Source: Acidimicrobiia bacterium
GTDB taxonomy: Bacteria > Actinomycetota > Acidimicrobiia > Spongiisociales > UBA11373
Direction: 5' to 3'
NCBI GenBank assembly: GCA_030584185.1
Contig: CP129495.1
Location: forward strand, 2,039,469-2,103,468
DNA length: 64,000 bases
A program made the position numbers and the translations under genes. The notes under the pieces are model-generated. The model ran no database searches and was not told the origin of the DNA. It was given only the letters and a program-made list of their open reading frames with translations. Below are positions 57,264 through 64,000 of this stretch, piece after piece. Every line of letters starts with the position of its first letter. Position 1 is the stretch's first letter.

Positions 57264-59341
57264 CCGGGAACTCGCTCGCCGAGCTGGCGGACAAGGACAT
57301 CGACCTCGTTCCCGGCCTGCGAGGAAAGCGCGGGGCAGATCTGCGCAAGGCGGGTGTCGCCACCGTCGCCGATCTGCTGCTCCACATCCCCCGCAGGTAC
57401 CTGGATCGCTCCAAGACGGTCCCCCTCGAGGCGCTTCCGCTGGGCGAGGAGGTGACGGTGTTCGGCCGGGTGGAACGGATCAAGGAGCGGCGCCCCCGCC
57501 GCAACCTGCTCATCGTGGAGGCGACCATCGACGACGGGACCGGCATCCTGCACGTGGTCTGGTTCAACCAGTCGTTTCGCATGAGGCAACTCGCCGAGGG
57601 CACCGAGGTGGCCCTCTCCGGCAAGGTGGAGCGGTATCGGGGGAGGCTGCAGATGCAGGGGCCCGATGCCGATGTGCTCGACCGGTCCGGGGAGTCGCTG
57701 ATCACCGGGCGGGTGATGCCGGTGCACCCCACCGTGGGCGGAGTGGGCCCGGGCCACCTGCGGCGCGCCATCCACGACGCCCTGCGCAAGGCGCGCCCGA
57801 TGCCCGACCCGCTTCCCGATGAGGCGAGGGTACGCCTCGGGCTGGTGGAGCGCGACCGGGCCATCGGCGACATCCACTTCCCTTCGGAGGTGTCCGACGC
57901 CATTGCTGCACGCCGTCGGCTCGCCTTCGACGAGCTGTTCCGCCTGGAGGTGGCGCTGGCCGCCCGCCGCCAGCGGATCGTGGACACGGCCGAGGGAATC
58001 GCCCACAGCACCGACACCGGGCTGGTCGAGGAGTACCTGTCCTCCCTGCCCTTCGAACCGACCGCCGCCCAACTCCGGGTGATCGACGAGATCCGATCCG
58101 ACATGGCGGCCCCTCATCCCATGCACCGGCTGCTTCAGGGGGAGGTCGGCTCCGGCAAGACCGTGGTGGCGATGGCGGCCCTGCTCATCGCCGTCCAGGG
58201 CGGACACCAGGGGGCCGTGATGGCGCCCACCGAGGTGCTGGCGGAGCAGCACCATCTGGGCCTGGCGCCGCTGGGGGCCCTGGTCGGAGTCCGCATGGCC
58301 CTGCTCACCGGATCGTCGCCCGATCGGGAGCAGGTGCTGGCGGCGGTGTCCGCCGGCACCGTCGACGTGGTGGTCGGCACCCACGCCCTCATCCAGGAGG
58401 GGGTTCGCTTCGCAAGACTCGGGCTGGCAGTGGTCGACGAGCAGCACCGCTTCGGCGTCCACCAGCGGGTGGAGCTGAGGGAGCGCTCCGAGGGACCGCA
58501 GCCGGACATGCTGATCATGACGGCCACCCCCATTCCCCGCACCTTGGCGATGACCCTCTACGGTGACTTGGTGATGTCGCGTCTCGACGAGATGCCCCGG
58601 GGCCGGATGCCGGTCGAGACCGTGGTCCTGGCGCAGGACGAGCAGGGCGAAGAGCAGGTGTTCGCCCGCATCGGCGCCGAGGTGGCTGCCGGGCGTCAGG
58701 CTTTCGTGGTGTGCCCGCTGGTGGAGGACTCGGAGAAGCTGGCTGCGGTCTCTGCGACCGCCGAGCATCGACGCCTCGCCGAGGCATGGCCCGACCTGCG
58801 CTTCGGGCTCCTCCACGGGCAGATGCGCTCCGCAGAGAAGGAAGCGGTGATGGCGGAGGTGCGTCGCCGGGAGATCGACGTGCTGGTGGCGACGACGGTG
58901 ATCGAGGTCGGCATCGACGTGCCCAACGCCACGGTGATGGTCGTCGAGGACGCCGACCGCTTCGGGCTGAGCCAGCTGCATCAGCTTCGAGGTCGCGTCG
59001 GTCGCGGTGAGCACCGATCGTGGTGCTTCCTCATGGCATCGGAGCCCTCGGAGGAGGGCTCCGCCCGCCTGGCCGCCATGGCCTCCACCAACGACGGGTT
59101 CCGCCTCGCCGAGGAGGACCTGCGGATCAGGGGCCAGGGCACCGCCTTCGGATCGCGTCAGGCAGGGGGCACCGACCTCCGGATCGCCGACATCCTCGCC
59201 GACCAGGAGTTGCTCGAGATCGCTCGTCGCGAGGGTTTCGCCCTGGTGGCGGCCGATCCGGGGCTGCGCAGGCACCCGGCGATCGCCGAAGAGGTGAACG
59301 CCTTCATCGGGCGCTCCGACGAGTGGCTGTTCATCTCGTGA
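57260..59341 (+). CDS. recG: ATP-dependent DNA helicase RecG
   Basis: Remodels stalled forks and Holliday junctions, 693 residues. N-terminal wedge OB domain (VFGRVERIKERRPRRNL), then SF2 motor: GEVGSGKTVVAMAAL (motif I), VVDEQHRFGV (II), MTATPIPRTLAMTLYG (III), VVATTVIEVGIDVPNATVMV-type motif V (20 bases of reading frame context only) and QLHQLRGRVGRGEHRSW (VI). Start ATGA overlaps the upstream stop. Confidence 0.96.
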   Translation: MTGNSLAELADKDIDLVPGLRGKRGADLRKAGVATVADLLLHIPRRYLDRSKTVPLEALPLGEEVTVFGRVERIKERRPRRNLLIVEATIDDGTGILHVVWFNQSFRMRQLAEGTEVALSGKVERYRGRLQMQGPDADVLDRSGESLITGRVMPVHPTVGGVGPGHLRRAIHDALRKARPMPDPLPDEARVRLGLVERDRAIGDIHFPSEVSDAIAARRRLAFDELFRLEVALAARRQRIVDTAEGIAHSTDTGLVEEYLSSLPFEPTAAQLRVIDEIRSDMAAPHPMHRLLQGEVGSGKTVVAMAALLIAVQGGHQGAVMAPTEVLAEQHHLGLAPLGALVGVRMALLTGSSPDREQVLAAVSAGTVDVVVGTHALIQEGVRFARLGLAVVDEQHRFGVHQRVELRERSEGPQPDMLIMTATPIPRTLAMTLYGDLVMSRLDEMPRGRMPVETVVLAQDEQGEEQVFARIGAEVAAGRQAFVVCPLVEDSEKLAAVSATAEHRRLAEAWPDLRFGLLHGQMRSAEKEAVMAEVRRREIDVLVATTVIEVGIDVPNATVMVVEDADRFGLSQLHQLRGRVGRGEHRSWCFLMASEPSEEGSARLAAMASTNDGFRLAEEDLRIRGQGTAFGSRQAGGTDLRIADILADQELLEIARREGFALVAADPGLRRHPAIAEEVNAFIGRSDEWLFIS

Positions 59342-59880
59342 GGATCATCGGGGGTGTCGCCGGTGGAAGGAGGCTCAAGGGCCCGCGCTCACCGGATACC
59401 AGGCCGATGATGGACCGGGCCAAGGAGGCGATCTTCTCGGCGCTCGGTGATCGCGTCCGGGGTGCGGCAGTACTCGACCTCTACGCCGGTTCGGGATCCC
59501 TCGGCCTGGAGGCGCTGAGCCGCGGCGCCGCCTCGGCCACCTTCGTCGAGTGGGGGCGAGAGGCCCGCGCCGCCTTGAGGGACAACATCTCCGCCGTCGG
59601 GCTTGGAGGCGAGGTTGTGGCCATGAAGGTGGAGGAGTTCCTGGGAAGGCCCGGTCCCGCCTACGACCTGGCATTCGTTGACCCTCCTTACGCCTTGCCG
59701 CTACCGTCCGTGGAGCAGGTGCTCGGCGCGCTTTCCTTCAGGCTGGCCCCGGGTGCGGTTGCGATACTGCACCGTCGGGCCGGCAGCGGTGAGGCGATGC
59801 CGCCCGACGGCCTCGTGGCCGAATGGCGACGCCGCTACGGCGATGCCGACATCACGAGGTTGATCAAGGAGGAGCGGTGA
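59338..59880 (+). CDS. rsmD: 16S rRNA (guanine(966)-N(2))-methyltransferase
   Basis: 180 residues. VRIIGGVAGGRRLKGP opens the protein, VLDLYAGSGSLGLEALSRG is the SAM motif, and AFVDPPYALP carries the catalytic DPPY. GTG at 59338 overlaps the recG stop by GTGA; a longer reading from 59020 lies inside recG. Modifies G966 of 16S rRNA before coaD in the operon. Confidence 0.94.
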   Translation: MRIIGGVAGGRRLKGPRSPDTRPMMDRAKEAIFSALGDRVRGAAVLDLYAGSGSLGLEALSRGAASATFVEWGREARAALRDNISAVGLGGEVVAMKVEEFLGRPGPAYDLAFVDPPYALPLPSVEQVLGALSFRLAPGAVAILHRRAGSGEAMPPDGLVAEWRRRYGDADITRLIKEER

Positions 59881-60350
59881 TCACTGCGCTGGTTCCGGGG
59901 AGCTTCGACCCGCCGACCAACGGCCACGTCGACGTGGTCTCGCGCTGCGCATCGCTGTTCGAGCGGGTGGTGGTCGCCGTCGTCGCCAATCCATCCAAGA
60001 AGGCGCTGTTCACCATCGAGGAGAGGCGCGACCTGCTAGTGGAGTGTTGCCCGTGGGAAAACGTCGAGGTGGCCGCATTCGACGGGCTCCTGGTCGACTT
60101 CGCTCGCGACGTCGGAGCCAACGTGATAGTCAAGGGGCTGCGGGCGATGACCGACTTCGACTACGAGATCCAGCTATCGCAGATGAACCGGCACCTCTCC
60201 GGCATCGTGACCATGTTCGTCGCCACCAAGCCGGAGTTCGGTTACCTGTCGTCTTCCCTGGTCAAGGAGGTCGTCGCCCTGGGCGGCGAGGTTTCCGGCC
60301 TGGTTCCCGACTCTGTTTCCAAGGCCCTTGCGGAGAGGTACCGATCATGA
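59877..60350 (+). CDS. coaD: Phosphopantetheine adenylyltransferase
   Basis: Makes dephospho-CoA from 4'-phosphopantetheine and ATP, 157 residues. PGSFDPPTNGHVDV contains the T/HxGH site with His17; GLRAMTDFDYEIQLSQMNR and YLSSSLVKEVVALGG complete the signature. GTG start overlaps the rsmD stop (GTGA). Confidence 0.96.
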   Translation: MITALVPGSFDPPTNGHVDVVSRCASLFERVVVAVVANPSKKALFTIEERRDLLVECCPWENVEVAAFDGLLVDFARDVGANVIVKGLRAMTDFDYEIQLSQMNRHLSGIVTMFVATKPEFGYLSSSLVKEVVALGGEVSGLVPDSVSKALAERYRS

Positions 60351-60862
60351 GCGACGAGCTCGAGCTCGATCAGCAGGAGTCGATGCCGGTTCCCCCGACC
60401 TCGGGGGAGCTGTTGGAGCTGGTCGACGAACTGATCATCGCCGTGGAGGGGGCGCGCACCGTGCCCCTCTCCGGAAACGTGATGCTCGACCGCGATCGCC
60501 TCCTCGACATGCTGTACCGGCTCCGGGATGAGCTGCCGGAGGAGATGCGGGCGGCGCGCTGGATGGTGCGGGAGCGCGAATCGTTCGTGGCCCGGACCAA
60601 CGAGAAGGCCCGGGAGATGTTGGAGCGCGCTCGGGAGCGATCCGAGGAGTTGATCAGCGAGTCGTACATCGTCAAGGAGGCGGTCGACGAGGCCAACGCC
60701 CTGGTGCGACGCGCCGAGGGTGAGTCCACCCGGATCCGGCTCGAGGCCGAGGACTACAGCGAACAGGCCTTCGAGCAGACCGAGTCGGTGCTCTCCGACC
60801 TGCTCGGGCAGGTGCGACGATTCCGGGCCGAGCTGCATCAGGCGAGGCGGGAGGGGGACTGA
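60347..60862 (+). CDS. sepIVA: DivIVA-like coiled-coil protein (SepIVA type)
   Basis: 171 residues, mostly helical and highly charged. Residues 22-65 (ELLELVDELIIAVEGARTVPLSGNVMLDR) form a capping region, and 66-170 a long coiled coil with heptads rich in Arg, Glu and Ala (KAREMLERARERSEELISE). Position immediately upstream of DUF177 and rnc matches mycobacterial SepIVA (Rv2927c), a septal growth protein; the match is by context and composition, not alignment. ATGA overlap with coaD. Confidence 0.82.
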   Translation: MSDELELDQQESMPVPPTSGELLELVDELIIAVEGARTVPLSGNVMLDRDRLLDMLYRLRDELPEEMRAARWMVRERESFVARTNEKAREMLERARERSEELISESYIVKEAVDEANALVRRAEGESTRIRLEAEDYSEQAFEQTESVLSDLLGQVRRFRAELHQARREGD

Positions 60863-60864
60863 TC

Positions 60865-61362
60865 GTGGAGCGGGGGTCGCCGTTCCGGTTCCCCGTCTCC
60901 GATCTGCTCTCCGACCCGGGCAGCAGGCGTCGGGTCTCCATCGACGCCCCCATCGACTGGCCGCTCGAGCTCTCGGTGGCGGGTCCCGCGATACATGCCG
61001 AGATCGTCCTCCAGGAGGCTGCGGGCGGCATCCTGGTGCGGGCGACGGCGTCGACCACCGTGCATCACACCTGCCACCGCTGCCTGACCGAGTGGGACGA
61101 GACCATGGCGGTATCGATCGACGAGCCCATGGGCGTGGGCGACGACGAGGACGAGTATCCGATCCTGGGCGAGGTCGTCGACCTCGAGCCGCCGCTGCGC
61201 GACGCCGTATTGTTGGAGATCACCCCGGTGCCGACCTGCCGTCCCGAGTGTCTCGGACTTTGCGCCGTGTGCGGAGCCGACTTGAATACGGGTCCCTGCC
61301 CGGGGCACGACGAGGAGCCCGACTCCCCGTTCGCATCCCTGCGCGGCCTGCTCGAAACCTGA
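60865..61362 (+). CDS. DUF177 (YceD) family protein
   Basis: 165 residues, linked with rRNA processing and L32 expression in many bacteria. Two Cys motifs: HHTCHRCLTEW near 71-81 and CRPECLGLCAVCGADLN near 126-142, as in actinobacterial members. PFRFPVSDLLSDPG opens the fold. GTG start 2 bases after the sepIVA stop. It sits upstream of rpmF, the classic pairing. Confidence 0.93.
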   Translation: MERGSPFRFPVSDLLSDPGSRRRVSIDAPIDWPLELSVAGPAIHAEIVLQEAAGGILVRATASTTVHHTCHRCLTEWDETMAVSIDEPMGVGDDEDEYPILGEVVDLEPPLRDAVLLEITPVPTCRPECLGLCAVCGADLNTGPCPGHDEEPDSPFASLRGLLET

Positions 61363-61383
61363 TGAACCTGAAAGGGCGCGTCC

Positions 61384-61557
61384 ATGGCGGTCCCAAAGAA
61401 GAAGATGTCCCGCTCCCGCACCAGGCAGCGCAAGGCGAACTGGAAGGTGGAGGCGCCCAACGCCTCCCGCTGCCCGCAGTGCCACGCAGCCAAGCTTCCC
61501 CATCGCGCCTGCCCGGAATGCGGCTCGTACCGCGGCCGGGAGGTCGTCCCGTCCTGA
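61384..61557 (+). CDS. rpmF: 50S ribosomal protein L32 (zinc-binding form)
   Basis: 57 residues: MAVPKKKMSRSRTRQRKANW then Cys30, Cys33, Cys43 and Cys46 as the zinc site (CPQC and CPEC). Too short for a 60-residue cut-off, but the sequence is unmistakable. Starts 21 bases after DUF177. Confidence 0.96.
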   Translation: MAVPKKKMSRSRTRQRKANWKVEAPNASRCPQCHAAKLPHRACPECGSYRGREVVPS

Positions 61558-61567
61558 GGTCGGGTCG

Positions 61568-62545
61568 ATGGCGCGCATAGCCCTCGATGCGATGGGGGGC
61601 GACCTGGCACCCGAACAGGCGGTGCTGGGCGGTGTCGACGCTGCGGCGCGCGGTGTCGATGTCGTCCTGGTCGGTGACGACGGTGCGATCGCCCCGATCC
61701 TCGAGGCCCAGGGCGTTTCGCTTCCGATCGTCCACGCTCCCGAGGTCATCGACATGGGTGATGATCCGGCTGCGGCCATTCGCCGCAAGAAGGGCGCCTC
61801 GGTGACGGTCGCCGCTCGACTGGTGGCCGATGGTGAGGCCGACGGGATGGTCTCCGCCGGCTCGACGGGAGCGGCGATGGCGGCGGCGACCCTGGTCATC
61901 GGTCGTATCGACGGGGTCTCTCGACCGGCGATCGCCACCATCTTCCCCCTGGGGAGCCCGACCGTCGTGCTCGACGCCGGCGCCAACCTCGAGGTCCGTC
62001 CAGAGCACCTGGTGCAGTTCGCCGTCATGGGGTCCGTCATCGCCGAGATCTACCTGGGCAGGGAGCGCCCAACGGTGGGGCTGCTCAACATCGGCGAGGA
62101 GCCCGGGAAGGGAAGAGATCTCGAGAAGGCTGCCCACGCCGCACTCTCCATGCTCCCCGACTTCGTCGGCAACGTCGAGGGGCGCGATCTGGGCCGCGGG
62201 AAGGCCGACGTGTTCGTCACCGACGGGTTCTCCGGCAACGTGCTTCTCAAGACGGCCGAGGGCGTGGCCCGGGTCGTGGGCCGCTTCGTCCTCGAGGGGC
62301 TGGCCGAAGGAGCCGACGCCGCCACCCAGGAGGCGCTCGAGGTCCTGATGCCACACTTCCTCGCCCTTCGCCAGCGCTTCGACCCGGAGGCCTACGGCGG
62401 GGCTCATCTCGTAGGCGTGCGAGGGGCAGTGGTCATCGCCCATGGGTCGTCCAGCCGGGTGGCCATCGCCAACGCCGTGGCGATGGCGGCCGAAGGGTGC
62501 GATCGGGGCCTGGTGCCCCGCATCGAGGCCGGAATCCGTGGCTGA
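61568..62545 (+). CDS. plsX: Phosphate acyltransferase PlsX
   Basis: Converts acyl-ACP to acyl-phosphate for PlsY, 325 residues. RIALDAMGGDLAPEQAVLGG at the N-terminus, GMVSAGSTGAAMAAATLVIG in the middle and VGLLNIGEEPGKGRDL, then FVTDGFSGNVLLKTAEGV. It overlaps rnc by 8 bases. PlsY is in a different operon (35637-36209), so the acyl-phosphate pathway is split across the window. Confidence 0.95.
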   Translation: MARIALDAMGGDLAPEQAVLGGVDAAARGVDVVLVGDDGAIAPILEAQGVSLPIVHAPEVIDMGDDPAAAIRRKKGASVTVAARLVADGEADGMVSAGSTGAAMAAATLVIGRIDGVSRPAIATIFPLGSPTVVLDAGANLEVRPEHLVQFAVMGSVIAEIYLGRERPTVGLLNIGEEPGKGRDLEKAAHAALSMLPDFVGNVEGRDLGRGKADVFVTDGFSGNVLLKTAEGVARVVGRFVLEGLAEGADAATQEALEVLMPHFLALRQRFDPEAYGGAHLVGVRGAVVIAHGSSSRVAIANAVAMAAEGCDRGLVPRIEAGIRG

Positions 62546-63272
62546 GTCCAGGGGTGATGGGGATGAAGCACTCGGCGAGGGTCGGCGGCCGGTCCCGGTG
62601 GGGCGGCTGGAACGGGCCCTGGGTCACCGATTCGCCGACCGGTCGCTGCTCCACCGCGCCTTGACCCATCCTTCGATGTCGGCCGAGATGCCCGGGGAGG
62701 AGTCGAACCAGCGACTCGAGTTCCTCGGAGACGCCGTGCTCGACCTGGTGGTGGCGGCGACGCTGCATCGGGACTGGGATCTCCCGGAGGGATCGATGAG
62801 CAAGGTTCGGGCGGCGGTGGTCGACGAGGGCACCCTGGCCGAGGTGGCACGCGGCATCGGTGTGGACGGCGCCATCCGGCTGGGCAAGGGCGAAGAGGCA
62901 TCTGGAGGCCGCAACAAGGATCCGATCCTCTCCGACTCCATGGAGGCCATCATCGGGGCGGTGTTCCTCGATGCCGGTTTCGAGGCTGCCGCCGCCGTGG
63001 TGGAGAGACTGTGGGCGCCGCAGATCTCCATTCGCGTGGAGGCTCCTGGCGAGCCGGACCACAAGACCCGTCTCCAGGAGATGCTCGCCCGCCAGGGATT
63101 GGCACCGCGATATGAGGTGTCAGGGACCGGCCCGGCTCACAGGCGGACCTTCACCGCCACCGTCTGGCTGTCGGGCCGGCCGCTCGGCACCGGCGTCGGG
63201 ACGTCGAAGAAGCGCGCTCAGCAGGAGGCCGCACTCGCCGCTCTGGAGGTGTTGGAAGCCGGCGATGCCTGA
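62538..63272 (+). CDS. rnc: Ribonuclease III
   Basis: Cleaves double-stranded RNA in rRNA and mRNA processing, 244 residues from the GTG at 62538. Signature NQRLEFLGDAVLDLVVA and a second acidic site DSMEAIIGAVFLDAGF; the C-terminal dsRNA-binding domain has DHKTRLQEMLARQGLAPRYE and KKRAQQEAALAAL. The GTG start gives 15 extra N-terminal residues (VAESRGDGDEALGEG) that look unstructured; a start further in is possible. Overlaps mutM by 8 bases. Confidence 0.94.
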   Translation: MAESRGDGDEALGEGRRPVPVGRLERALGHRFADRSLLHRALTHPSMSAEMPGEESNQRLEFLGDAVLDLVVAATLHRDWDLPEGSMSKVRAAVVDEGTLAEVARGIGVDGAIRLGKGEEASGGRNKDPILSDSMEAIIGAVFLDAGFEAAAAVVERLWAPQISIRVEAPGEPDHKTRLQEMLARQGLAPRYEVSGTGPAHRRTFTATVWLSGRPLGTGVGTSKKRAQQEAALAALEVLEAGDA

Positions 63273-64000
63273 ACTGCCCGAGGTCGAGGCGACCCGGCGG
63301 CATCTCGAGCCTGCCGTGGTGGGGAGGCGGATCGTCGCCGTCGAGGTGCGCCGCAGCCGCATGGTGCGGCGGCATCCGGATCCCGACGCCTTCGCCGACA
63401 TGGTGGCGGGGCGACGGGTGCGCCGTCTGTGGCGGCGGGGAAAGTTCCTGCTCGCCGACCTGGATGGCGACATCGTCTGGGTGACCCACCTGGGAATGTC
63501 GGGTCGCATCGCCCTGGCCGAGAGTGGCGACGCGGTGGCACCGCACACCCAGGTGGTGGTGGCTCTCGACGGCGGGGCGGAGGTGCGGCTGGTCGACCCA
63601 CGCACGTTCGGGTTCGTGGCCGCCTTCACGCCGGAGGATCTCGAGGTCGCCCTCGGCGGGTTGGGGCCCGATGCCCTCGACGATCTGCCGTCGGCGGTGG
63701 CACTCGCCGACGCCCTCTCTCGGCGGACCGCTCCGATCAAGGCGCTGCTCCTCGATCAGCGGATCTTGGCCGGCCTGGGGAACATCTACGCCGACGAGGT
63801 GCTGCATCGGGCTCGGATCTCGCCGCTGCGCCCCGGCGGCTCGCTGGAGCACGGCGAGTTGGCGGCACTGAGAAGGGCGATCCGCCCGGTGCTTCGCGCC
63901 GGGCTGCGTAGGGGCGGCACCAGCCTCGGAGACCTGGCGTATCTGCTGCCCGACGGGCGGGCCGGTGAGCACCTCGCTCACCTTGCCGTGTACGGGCGCG
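63265..64000 (+). CDS. mutM: Formamidopyrimidine-DNA glycosylase, cut by the window end
   Basis: Excises oxidised purines such as 8-oxoguanine. The 245 codons present start MPELPEVEATRRHLEP, with catalytic Pro2 and Glu3, GKFLLADL, THLGMSGR and LLDQRILAGLGNIYADEVLH. The C-terminal zinc finger should follow the last codons (HLAVYGR) outside the window. Nothing indicates a pseudogene. Confidence 0.95.
   Translation, partial: MPELPEVEATRRHLEPAVVGRRIVAVEVRRSRMVRRHPDPDAFADMVAGRRVRRLWRRGKFLLADLDGDIVWVTHLGMSGRIALAESGDAVAPHTQVVVALDGGAEVRLVDPRTFGFVAAFTPEDLEVALGGLGPDALDDLPSAVALADALSRRTAPIKALLLDQRILAGLGNIYADEVLHRARISPLRPGGSLEHGELAALRRAIRPVLRAGLRRGGTSLGDLAYLLPDGRAGEHLAHLAVYGR

Overview
The window is about 64 kb of very GC-rich, densely packed bacterial DNA from an actinobacterium. 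The markers are an AdnA/AdnB-type helicase-nuclease pair, an InhA-like enoyl reductase, a CofC/FbiD enzyme of coenzyme F420 synthesis, a SepIVA-like DivIVA protein upstream of DUF177-rpmF-plsX-rnc-mutM, a VanW/PASTA protein and many GTG starts. A deep-branching class such as Acidimicrobiia fits, but that placement is inference. I see no prophage, insertion sequence, integron or CRISPR array. The accessory signal is in regulation, small ORFs and one non-coding region.

Layout. 0-6.5 kb: end of an MFS gene and pgpA (minus), then peptidase S9-ilvE-hypothetical-FAH hydrolase-gltX followed by tRNA-Gln and tRNA-Glu. 6.5-10.8 kb: cofC, a saccharopine-dehydrogenase-like gene and an SDR (minus), divergent from pyk. 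10.8-18 kb: VanW/PASTA protein, Cas4-like nuclease, HD-GYP protein, two tandem dynamin-like GTPases, lipid kinase. 18-25 kb: phosphoribosyltransferase, a 43-aa Cys-rich ORF, an MFS protein, pruA and two tandem DUF2079 membrane proteins. 25-30.6 kb: hemolysin III, moaA, a nuclease-fold lipoprotein, hydrolase, MFS and a small membrane protein. 30.6-36.2 kb: alpha-methylacyl-CoA racemase, Na+/H+ antiporter with two Usp domains, ychF, dtd, plsY. 36.2-45.6 kb: adnA-adnB (minus), gdhA (plus), a RecB-like nuclease and an MFS protein (minus). 45.6-46.57 kb: the only gene-free stretch over 300 bases; it carries two related structured RNA elements, each with a promoter and a terminator hairpin. 46.6-55.3 kb: PH/SHOCT protein, acyl-CoA ligase, YbaK, histidine kinase, methyltransferase, fabI, ddl, RAM-domain protein, GNAT, cold-shock-like protein and rpmB. 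55.6-64 kb: a tightly overlapping operon DAK kinase-recG-rsmD-coaD-sepIVA-DUF177-rpmF-plsX-rnc-mutM (mutM cut by the window end).

Two regulatory patterns run through the window. Most operon-leading genes have a TANNNT -10 hexamer only 6-9 bases before the start codon, the signature of leaderless transcription; I used it to choose starts. At four genes (HD-GYP, racemase, antiporter, gdhA) the leaderless start belongs to a 10-21-codon mini-ORF that precedes, and in three cases overlaps, the main start codon.

Functional links: plsX, plsY, a FakA-like kinase domain protein, fabI and pgpA all serve phospholipid synthesis; ddl, VanW and sepIVA serve the cell envelope and division; AdnAB plus two solitary Fe-S PD-(D/E)XK nucleases, RecG and MutM serve DNA repair; gltX with the two tRNAs, gdhA and pruA centre on glutamate.
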